Positions 1 to 6,202 of a stretch of 64,000 nucleotides of DNA are shown here, piece by piece. This DNA is from Spirosoma pollinicola (lineage in GTDB: Bacteria; Bacteroidota; Bacteroidia; Cytophagales; Spirosomataceae), in assembly GCF_002831565.1 (NCBI RefSeq), contig NZ_CP025096.1, forward strand, positions 5,000,609 to 5,064,608. Direction: 5' to 3'. How positions within the stretch are numbered: position 1 is the first letter of the stretch; each line of letters opens with the position of its first letter. Both the position numbers and the translations under genes were made by a program. The notes under the pieces are model-generated. The model did no database searches. It was not told the DNA's origin and saw nothing but the letters and a program-made list of their open reading frames with translations.

Positions 1-350
1 CCTTCGAATCGCCACTGATTAAACGCTAGTAGCAACCGGACGAACACCGCTGAAGCCACGAAGGAAACCAGCAGGAAGGTGGGCAACGAACGAGCCCTAA
101 ATAGCCGATGATAATTTAGCTCAATCAGTAAGGTGCCCCCTAAGATCACCAGCCAAAGCAGTTGAACCCCATTGTGATTGGCAAACCGTTGCCAAACGCT
201 GACGGGGGAGCCGTCCGAATTGATCAAATAACTGCCGTGCGTATAGACTTCATACCAGAACGTCAGGGCATCGGCTAGATTCATACTCAGCCAGAGTAGG
301 CAGGCGTGCAGTAGCCACTGTTGCCAGATTGTCAAGCGAGGGAAAGCCAT
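1..350 (-). CDS. N-terminal part of a multi-pass membrane protein (runs off left edge)
   Basis: An open minus-strand frame starts at the ATG ending at 350 and is still open at base 1, giving 116 residues. It holds three hydrophobic segments at about residues 9-32, 61-78 and 90-110, with a polar stretch between the first and second. Sensor kinases of the LytS type in Bacteroidota often begin with a similar membrane module. No kinase motif is in view, so that assignment is inference. A pair of GGGGTGAA direct repeats with LytTR-like spacing lies 57-86 nt upstream, which would suit an autoregulated two-component gene. Existence as a gene is fairly likely; function is unknown from this part. Confidence 0.55.
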   Translation of the reverse strand, partial: MAFPRLTIWQQWLLHACLLWLSMNLADALTFWYEVYTHGSYLINSDGSPVSVWQRFANHNGVQLLWLVILGGTLLIELNYHRLFRARSLPTFLLVSFVASAVFVRLLLAFNQWRFE

Positions 351-406
351 ACGGTTGCGATTTATGGGACAAATCACGGTAAGGTATGGGCCTCTGGCAA
401 CAAAAT

Positions 407-435
407 GGGGTGAAGTGGTTTAAGTTTGGGGTGAA
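407..435 (-). promoter_or_regulatory. GGGGTGAA direct repeat, 21-nt period (LytTR-type operator candidate)
   Basis: GGGGTGAAG occurs at 407-415 and again at 428-436, start to start 21 nt, two helical turns. Read towards the gene at 1-350 this is TTCACCCC twice. LytTR-family regulators bind two short direct repeats with about this period. The same motif and period recur at 56575-56603. This gap (351-655) also holds a degraded copy of the 75-nt repeat. Confidence 0.45.
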
Positions 436-559
436 GGCTGACCTGCGGCTGATGAGCGCCGACCCGCTCCTTGTTCGAGACTGGGCCACTGTTTGACCAG
501 GCACAAAATTATACCTCCAAGACGCTGGATAGTTATATATCTAATTTAATGTGGTGTAA

Positions 560-622
560 TCTTATAAAACCCTCTTAAAAGAGAGATGAAGCGCATTCGT
601 CCGTCTGCTGAAGCGCGACGGT
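560..622 (+). repeat. 75-nt intergenic repeat, degraded copy 1
   Basis: Shares the blocks GAGAtGAAG, ATTCgT and TCTGCT, in order, with the repeat family described under findings. The 3' arm is poorly conserved. It is the least similar of the copies counted. Confidence 0.45.
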
Positions 623-655
623 GGATGAATTCGCATCTTGAGTTTACAAGGAGGC

Positions 656-1267
656 TCAAAAAGACCAAATCAACTGTGTTTGTAGTCCCAAACTATAAGA
701 GCTGTACTGCGTGAGAGTATAGACTGCATCACTGGATGGGCGGTAGAAGCCATAGCTAGCAGTGGGTTGAACCAGCAACGATAAGCCGGCATCAAATCGG
801 TAGATCAACCCAACACCCACAATCCCATCAGTAGTGACGGGCCGTGCGGTAAACGTGTTACTCCGAGCAAAGATGATCCCGGTAGAGAAATAGGGCGATA
901 AACGCCGGTCCGTCAATCGGAAGTTCACTAAAAGGGGAAGTTGCCATCCTTTGCTGATGAAGGGGGCTAATTCACCATAGGGTCCCAGGGGACTTTTGTT
1001 ATGATTAGCGTCACGATAATAAAGGGCTCCGACGGAGACATCCCACCGAGGGTTAAACCGGTAGCGTGCCGTCAAACCAAATGAGGAAATGATGCTGTGG
1101 CCCGAAGCTAAAATTTGGGTTGGCGATCCATTATAAGTATAAGTCGTTTTAGACGAATAGGGATTATAGTTGAACCAATAGGCCGGTGCTAGCGAAAAGC
1201 GGCTTTGAGCCACTGAAGGGGCGTTTAGCATCAGTATAAGCGTCCCAAAAAGTAAAGTAGTTTTCAT
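656..1267 (-). CDS. outer-membrane beta-barrel protein
   Basis: A 203-residue protein with a signal peptide (about residues 1-20, cut after SVAQ) followed by alternating polar and hydrophobic strands rich in Tyr, Phe, Gly and Ser. It ends in LIWSF with a terminal phenylalanine, as expected for a barrel inserted by the BAM complex. Length and pattern fit small 8- to 10-strand barrels of the PorT/OmpW kind common in Bacteroidota. It is convergent with nothing and stands alone. No ligand or specific role can be inferred. Confidence 0.75.
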   Translation of the reverse strand: MKTTLLFGTLILMLNAPSVAQSRFSLAPAYWFNYNPYSSKTTYTYNGSPTQILASGHSIISSFGLTARYRFNPRWDVSVGALYYRDANHNKSPLGPYGELAPFISKGWQLPLLVNFRLTDRRLSPYFSTGIIFARSNTFTARPVTTDGIVGVGLIYRFDAGLSLLVQPTASYGFYRPSSDAVYTLTQYSSYSLGLQTQLIWSF

Positions 1268-1431
1268 AACTGGAGATGATTATGGACAAAGGTGACTTTA
1301 CTGGAGCAGAGCTGCAAGATCTAGTCAATAACGGCTCCTCTAATCAAATAATATACGTATTTTGCTGAACGCCTGTATACTTTTTAATTTCTTACACTTG
1401 AAATTACTAATCTCTAAATAGGCTCATATAT

Positions 1432-2445
1432 CTAATCAGCCTTGACTTGTTTCAACCACCTTACCGCTTGCTTAACTTTCTCATCCTTGTTGAGATTGGT
1501 AAAAGAATCTGCACCTATAACTAATATGTCCGGCTTGAAGGCTGCTTTGTAAACCCTTCCTAATCTATCTTTTCCGTAAGAGGTAGATAGTAGAACACTC
1601 GTGGCATCATTAATTTGAAAGCCTTCAATACCGGTGATGAAACCGGCCGTTTCAGTGCCCACTAAAATGGTCTTGGGCCTTCCCTTAAAGGCAATCAGAA
1701 GAAACTCTGCTGAACTGCCGGTTGGAGGACTAATCAAAAACGAAATTGGAATGGTTAGCCCGTTAATAGCGCATCCTGGTTTAATAGTAGCCAGTACAGT
1801 GGTATCAAAAGAAAAACTATCTTCGGTTAAATACCACTTCTCGTTTTTCTTCGACTGAAAGGAGCCAATCTGACCTTTTTCCAAAAGCTGTTGTACGCCT
1901 AAAATCATCGGGTACATCGCTCCACCGCCATTCAGTCTAAGATCAATGACCAAGCCCTTTACATTCCGGCGTAGCAGATGACACAGACTATCATTTAATT
2001 GCTGAGCATTTTTATCTGTGTCCTGCTTGCCGGTAAACTGCATTCCGGGGATTCTCAAATAGCCAATATCATCCTCAAGGAGCGCTGTCTTTATTCCCGC
2101 CCCTTTCTTCCATTGGTTCATAATTGAATCAGAGACCACGGGCTGGTTGTTCATCCAACGAAAAGTGCTGTCTTTGTAATAAAAGGCACCATGATAATCG
2201 TCAATTGCTTTATAAAGGTTTCTTATTACCGGGCCTAGTTGGTAGGGATTGGAAAGCAGCTTAGCGTCATTGAGTGCCTGCTTCCTTATTTTTTTCCAGT
2301 TGACCAGTCTGGCATTTACGGAATGCTGCTGCATGAGGTCAATGGTTGAGTCAAGTAGCCCGATCACTTCTTTGGATTGGCCATAGACTGAGCTGGTTGA
2401 TGAAAAGTAGAGCAAGTGTACCAAGCAGAGTAAAAGTGCTTTCAT
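1432..2445 (-). CDS. secreted S41-family (C-terminal processing type) peptidase
   Basis: A 337-residue protein with a signal peptide (residues 1-22, ending VYGQ). The S41 core is visible: VIDLRLNGGG at about residues 165-175, the nucleophile region TGSSAEFLLIAFK around 243-255 (the usual S-A-E-F signature), and a downstream VGTETAGF segment. There is no obvious PDZ domain, so it belongs with the shorter TSPc-only peptidases that Bacteroidota export to the periplasm or outer membrane. Substrate unknown. The gene stands alone, followed at its stop side by the barrel gene at 656-1267 on the same strand. Confidence 0.82.
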   Translation of the reverse strand: MKALLLCLVHLLYFSSTSSVYGQSKEVIGLLDSTIDLMQQHSVNARLVNWKKIRKQALNDAKLLSNPYQLGPVIRNLYKAIDDYHGAFYYKDSTFRWMNNQPVVSDSIMNQWKKGAGIKTALLEDDIGYLRIPGMQFTGKQDTDKNAQQLNDSLCHLLRRNVKGLVIDLRLNGGGAMYPMILGVQQLLEKGQIGSFQSKKNEKWYLTEDSFSFDTTVLATIKPGCAINGLTIPISFLISPPTGSSAEFLLIAFKGRPKTILVGTETAGFITGIEGFQINDATSVLLSTSYGKDRLGRVYKAAFKPDILVIGADSFTNLNKDEKVKQAVRWLKQVKAD

Positions 2446-2568
2446 ACATCGATTGGATCAGGAATGTGTGATGTTTTGAAAAGGCGAGCAGTTAGCCAAG
2501 CTACCTACCCCTCGTCACAACGGGTCCAAAAACGTAAACTACAGTTGCTTTGTCATTTGAGCAACTAT

Positions 2569-2641
2569 TCTCGTCAAACGCTCCCCAGCGAGACGAGGTA
2601 AATTCCATGAATCTGCTTCTTAAATGGGGCATTTGCGAGAT
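2569..2641 (+). repeat. 75-nt intergenic repeat, copy 2
   Basis: A good copy: CGTCAAACGCTCC at the left, then GAGACGAGG, CATGAATCTGCTTC, TTAAATGGGGC and GCGAGA at the right. It sits in the 406-bp gap between divergent genes (2446-2851), where nothing else was seen. Confidence 0.85.
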
Positions 2642-2851
2642 GGATTGAGAATCGCTTCACACCAGCTTTACAAAGTACTTAGCTCAAAGAGAGTTGCACC
2701 TACCAAAGAAGATATACTTCAATAATCGAGTGTTTGTAAAACCGGCGATGACGCTTTAATTATGATTAGCAAACAAATTATAACCAGTCTATAACAATTG
2801 ATTTAACTAATTGTACTTTAGAGATGATACCAGACCCAACTCCCCTCAGCG

Positions 2852-4330
2852 ATGAAGAAACTGATGATTATAAATCTGACCGGATTTATTACATTTTTTA
2901 GCATGATAGCTTGCCAAGGCGTCAATGAGCCTAGCGATTCGTCAGTTCCCAAAATATCATCGGTCATGGTCGCCACCCAGCCAACCTCTCAGCTGCCTTA
3001 TATTGTTTGCGATTTCAACATTAGCAAAAGGTACGAACGCGACACGTTAAAACCCATAAACGGACGATTCCTTAAGACCTGGCAACTCAAGCGACCAGCG
3101 GTGGTGCGGCTGTACATTCCAGGTCAATATGTGCGGTTATGGGTGGCACCAGGGTATCATACCGAGATCAAATTACCAGCCGACCCAGGTAAAGCTTACG
3201 AGTTGTCCGGCGATGGACAACTCGAAAAAACATACGCGAGCGACATTCAAGCCATCAACATAAATGACTTTCCAAGAGTCATGAAAGATGGTGCTGTCAT
3301 GCCACCAATCATGTTTTTCAAAAAAGCGGAGCGTATTTCGCAGCGGAGAGATTCAGTTTTTCAGGCTTATTTAAAGATCTACGGCAAAACTATTGCTGAT
3401 AATCCGGATCTGATGGCATTTTTTGACATGGAGAAAGAAGATAATCGCTTTTTCTTGCCACGGGTTTTGATGAATTACGTCGAGTCGGAACAGGTTTCTG
3501 AAAGAGAAAAGCGGCATTTTTTTGACCAATACGTCAAGACGATGAGCCAGTTGAATGAGCCGGTCGATTCGCTTTCCAGTGAAAACAAGCGTTTCTTTTT
3601 CCCCAGGTTAAATACTTATTATGTCCAGAAACAGCGAATGGATGGGGATAGCATGCGGAGTATTGAAGTTGGGATTTATGCCTATATGATGGAAACTGCC
3701 ACCAAGAAATTCACTGGTTCGACACGCGATTATTTACTAGACTACTACCTGTCAACATTGACCCATTTTGCTAGAACATATAATCCAGAATATCCCTCAA
3801 TCTCTTCTCTGATCGAGCTTTACAAAAGTTCTTTGAGTGAATCAGGCAGAAAAGCAATGCTCGCTAGGGTTACCTCGGCCACTTCGGCAAGTTTAAAACG
3901 ACCTTATCAAATGGCATCGGAGTCTGGCCGGGAAGTCCTGCTAGCTGAAAAGCTGGCACCAGTGACCGTGGTGGACATCTGGGCAAGCTGGTGCGGTCCC
4001 TGTCTAACATCCTTTCCAGCGATGAGGACATTGAAAGAAAAGTATCGCGCCCATAAATCCGTCAAATTCATCTGGATCTCAGTCGACCAGGACAAAAACA
4101 AATGGGACAAGGCGATAAAAGAATTAAAACTTGATCCCGAAAACTCGCTCTGGGTGCCGTATGGTCTTAACTCTGTATTCGCCAATGACCTGGCTATTAA
4201 CAGCATACCACGCTACCTAATTTTGAATGCTAAAGGCGAAATACTCCAAATGAATGCTCCAGGTGGAAAGAATAATGAGCAGAAGCTAGCCGCTCTGATC
4301 GATAAGTATAGCCGGGATGCAGGTCGATAG
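2852..4330 (+). CDS. TlpA-family thioredoxin-like lipoprotein
   Basis: A 492-residue protein with a lipoprotein signal peptide (lipobox ending SMIAC, Cys21). A long N-terminal region of about 350 residues without clear motifs precedes a thioredoxin-fold domain. The redox site is ASWCGPC with W380, C381 and C384; a cis-Pro-containing NSIPRYLI segment lies downstream. Proteins of this layout act as periplasmic or outer-membrane-anchored thiol-disulfide reductases. Two other TlpA proteins in the window (27835-29127 and 40041-41501) share the architecture but carry different active-site residues. The ATG at 2852 gives the signal peptide directly. Confidence 0.85.
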   Translation: MKKLMIINLTGFITFFSMIACQGVNEPSDSSVPKISSVMVATQPTSQLPYIVCDFNISKRYERDTLKPINGRFLKTWQLKRPAVVRLYIPGQYVRLWVAPGYHTEIKLPADPGKAYELSGDGQLEKTYASDIQAININDFPRVMKDGAVMPPIMFFKKAERISQRRDSVFQAYLKIYGKTIADNPDLMAFFDMEKEDNRFFLPRVLMNYVESEQVSEREKRHFFDQYVKTMSQLNEPVDSLSSENKRFFFPRLNTYYVQKQRMDGDSMRSIEVGIYAYMMETATKKFTGSTRDYLLDYYLSTLTHFARTYNPEYPSISSLIELYKSSLSESGRKAMLARVTSATSASLKRPYQMASESGREVLLAEKLAPVTVVDIWASWCGPCLTSFPAMRTLKEKYRAHKSVKFIWISVDQDKNKWDKAIKELKLDPENSLWVPYGLNSVFANDLAINSIPRYLILNAKGEILQMNAPGGKNNEQKLAALIDKYSRDAGR

Positions 4331-4410
4331 TTTGTCTTTTAGAAAAGTAACCAATTGCAACCATAGTTTTTGTACATGCTACTGATGGAGTTACCTCTAG
4401 TAAAAAAACA

Positions 4411-4450
4411 ACTGTCTCAAAATACGCTCCAATAAATGAACTACGCGAAA
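4411..4450 (+). repeat. partial 75-nt repeat (5' arm only)
   Basis: CTGTCTCAAAATACGCTCC matches the 5' arm of the family, preceded by the A-rich AGTAAAAAAACAA segment seen upstream of several full copies. The rest has decayed. Confidence 0.5.
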
Positions 4451-4456
4451 TGCTTG

Positions 4457-4921
4457 TTACCCATTAACCTTTAGTAAACGGCTATCAATTCGGAAAGGCG
4501 CATTCTCCACAATCTTGACGGCATCCTCAAAGCTGGGATGAAGCGTATGCAATAAATAATTTCGGGATCGTTCAACGATCGCTGAAGGCACGGATACACT
4601 CAGCCTGTCTGGCCTGTCAAGCCAGGCCTGTAAGTAAGACTGTAAAGCATCAATTTGCTGCTCATCTTGCCAGTTAGCGGGTAGATCAGCTAATGACACA
4701 ACATGATGCGTTTCTGGTATGTCTAGCACTAGCAAATGGAAGTTGGGCAAATAGAGCGGATTGAGATGAGCGACTATTTCCAGTAAAGCTAGCTCAGGGG
4801 TAGCCGACGTGTAAAGAATAGGGTAGCCCTTGGGGTTCCAGCGTCCACCCGCCCGACGCGCACCTTCTGCCGACAAGGGCTGAGCAATGTAATTGCTCTT
4901 GTAAAGTCGATATACCAACAT
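4457..4921 (-). CDS. RES-domain toxin of a type II toxin-antitoxin pair
   Basis: A 154-residue protein, almost wholly a RES domain. Visible family residues are R27 (GGRWNPKG), Y37, E48 (LALLEIVAHL) and S113 (VPSAIV), followed by NYLLHTLHP. RES toxins such as MbcT and ParT consume NAD+ or modify host enzymes with it. The ATG at 4921 is chosen over an in-frame TTG one codon upstream. It begins 19 nt after the stop of the Xre/MbcA-type antitoxin gene, the usual antitoxin-first order, and is presumably transcribed from the antitoxin promoter at 5443-5487. All key residues look intact, so an active toxin is expected. Confidence 0.88.
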   Translation of the reverse strand: MLVYRLYKSNYIAQPLSAEGARRAGGRWNPKGYPILYTSATPELALLEIVAHLNPLYLPNFHLLVLDIPETHHVVSLADLPANWQDEQQIDALQSYLQAWLDRPDRLSVSVPSAIVERSRNYLLHTLHPSFEDAVKIVENAPFRIDSRLLKVNG

Positions 4922-4940
4922 CAATCAACAAACTAATCTG

Positions 4941-5423
4941 CTACGAATAAACGCCGTACTCAATCCGGGTCAACACATCATCCACCAAACTAAACCCACT
5001 GATGGTGTTCAGCCACTGAAGGGGCGCTTGGCCTTTCAACTCTCGTAGAGGATAACGTAGCCAATCCGCCAAGGCCTCCGCTCGACCGTCAAAAACCAGC
5101 AGGCCATGAGCCGTCAGGTTTTCCAGCAACAACAACCGCTCCGAGGTTTGCTGGTCCAGTTGCCCTTCACTGCGAAAACGGTGTAGTGTTCGTTCGGCGA
5201 CTTGCAGAACGATAGCCATCTCTTTAAGGGATATTCCCAGCAGCTCAGCTAGCTGATCCACTTGCTGAGTTGGTACGCCCTTTTGCGCTTGTTCAATGAT
5301 GGCGAAGCTAGTGGCTCGTTGGGGTTGGTAAGCGGTCTTTGCTGGCCCGGCTGGCTGAGTAACGCGTCGCCTTGATGAAGCAGGTGAGGAACCCTGAGCC
5401 GGTGGCTGAGAGATAGTAGCCAT
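4941..5423 (-). CDS. Xre/MbcA/ParS-type antitoxin
   Basis: A 160-residue protein. A low-complexity Ser/Gln/Pro-rich N-terminus (about 1-40) is followed by a helix-turn-helix-like region (about 55-95, with ELLGISLKEMAIVLQVAERTL) and a C-terminal DUF2384/MbcA-ParS toxin-binding domain (about 105-160, with VFDGRAEALADWL and a C-terminal RIEYGVYS). It is expected to neutralise the RES toxin encoded 19 nt downstream and to repress its own operon. A 36-bp near-perfect palindrome overlapping a Bacteroidota-type promoter just upstream is the likely operator. Confidence 0.88.
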   Translation of the reverse strand: MATISQPPAQGSSPASSRRRVTQPAGPAKTAYQPQRATSFAIIEQAQKGVPTQQVDQLAELLGISLKEMAIVLQVAERTLHRFRSEGQLDQQTSERLLLLENLTAHGLLVFDGRAEALADWLRYPLRELKGQAPLQWLNTISGFSLVDDVLTRIEYGVYS

Positions 5424-5442
5424 AAGAATAATTATTTGCCAA

Positions 5443-5487
5443 CAAAGGTAGCTGCTTTTTTACAGTAAGTCAACTGCAAAAAAGCAG
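5443..5487 (-). promoter_or_regulatory. promoter and palindromic operator of the RES/Xre operon
   Basis: On the minus strand a TACCTTTG element (plus 5443-5450) matches the Bacteroidota -7 consensus TAnnTTTG exactly. It lies 20 nt after a TTG (plus 5471-5473) and 20 nt before the antitoxin ATG. Between and over these lies an inverted repeat with 15-bp arms (5452-5466 and 5473-5487, one mismatch, loop AAGTCA) built on CTGCTTTTTT. Overlap with the promoter fits autorepression by the antitoxin. Confidence 0.75.
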
Positions 5488-5520
5488 TATTGATTCATGA
5501 ATAATCGTTCGAGAGAGGGT

Positions 5521-5581
5521 ACTCATTGAAACGAAAAACGGCTGTGTATATTTGCTTCAAAAAAGGGGCGTTTCAAGAGAT
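5521..5581 (+). repeat. 75-nt intergenic repeat, 3' two-thirds of a copy
   Basis: TGAAACGAAAAACG, TTTGCTTC, GGGGCGTTT and AGAGA match the inner and 3' blocks of the family. The 5' arm is degraded. The rest of the 425-bp gap (5424-5848) holds the operators listed separately. Confidence 0.6.
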
Positions 5582-5699
5582 GATGACACGAGGGATAGAA
5601 CATACCTATCACACCTCAGACTAATCTTTTTAGGGGGCAAAAGCTACCTTCCTAGTATAGCTTCTTTTTACAATGATTGGATAACGTTATACCGCCGTG

Positions 5700-5741
5700 A
5701 TCCGTGTCCAGTCATGGACACGGATTCGTCCGATTCTGGAC
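5700..5741. promoter_or_regulatory. strong inverted repeat plus half-site pair upstream of padR
   Basis: A perfect 11-bp inverted repeat (5700-5710 and 5715-5725, arms ATCCGTGTCCA / TGGACACGGAT, loop GTCA) is followed at once by a second, smaller GTCC-N6-GGAC pair (5728-5741). There is no T-run, so it is unlikely to be a terminator. It could be an operator for an unknown regulator of the PadR operon 108 nt downstream. Confidence 0.4.
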
Positions 5742-5813
5742 AATGTTCTCACTACGACATTACTGGATTAGCGCTAAAGACTCTTTTTCGATTCTGGCAT
5801 CAGATTTGATTTA

Positions 5814-5826
5814 AGATATTGTATCT
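5814..5826. promoter_or_regulatory. candidate PadR operator dyad
   Basis: AGATA-TTG-TATCT is a perfect 5-bp dyad ending 22 nt before the padR ATG. PadR repressors typically bind AT-rich dyads at their own promoters; the assignment is by position only. Confidence 0.4.
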
Positions 5827-5848
5827 AATCAACAAGCTTAACACGCTT

Positions 5849-6187
5849 ATGAAAAAGACCGTACTGGGAGAGCTGGAAGAGTTAGTGCTGCTGGTCGTAG
5901 CGGCCAGCACGGAGGATGTTTACGGTGTGCCGGTCATGGAGCAACTGCACCAACTAACCGGACGAAACTTTACCATCAGTGCGGTGCACACTACCTTATA
6001 TCGGCTGGAAGAGAAAGGCTTTCTGACCTCTTCGGTGGGGGGAGCAACCACGGAGCGGGGAGGACGCAGTAAGCGGTTGTTTAGCCTGACGGCCGAAGGG
6101 GGAAGGGTGCTACGCCAGATTCAGCAGATGCGAACTAGGCTTTGGGACGCTATTCCTCAAGGCAAGCTTCTCCTGTTGGGACTTTAA
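5849..6187 (+). CDS. PadR-family transcriptional regulator
   Basis: A 112-residue winged-helix regulator: LGELEELVLLVVAAS near the N-terminus, then ISAVHTTLYRLEEKGFL (recognition helix and wing region, about residues 46-62) and TERGGRSKRLFSLTAEG, all typical PadR features. The ATG at 5849 is preferred to an upstream in-frame TTG because the family normally starts with the MKKTVLGELEE type of N-terminus. It lies 15 nt before the FtsX-like permease gene, and this padR-permease pair is a recurrent operon in Cytophagales. It probably represses the permease, with a small dyad at 5814-5826 as candidate operator. Confidence 0.88.
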   Translation: MKKTVLGELEELVLLVVAASTEDVYGVPVMEQLHQLTGRNFTISAVHTTLYRLEEKGFLTSSVGGATTERGGRSKRLFSLTAEGGRVLRQIQQMRTRLWDAIPQGKLLLLGL

Positions 6188-6202
6188 GCCTTTGCGATAG
6201 GT

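Noticed and set aside
5552..5809. 85-codon plus-strand ORF upstream of padR
   Set aside because: It begins within the 75-nt repeat at a non-ATG codon, spans the palindromic operators, and its translation has no protein-like pattern.
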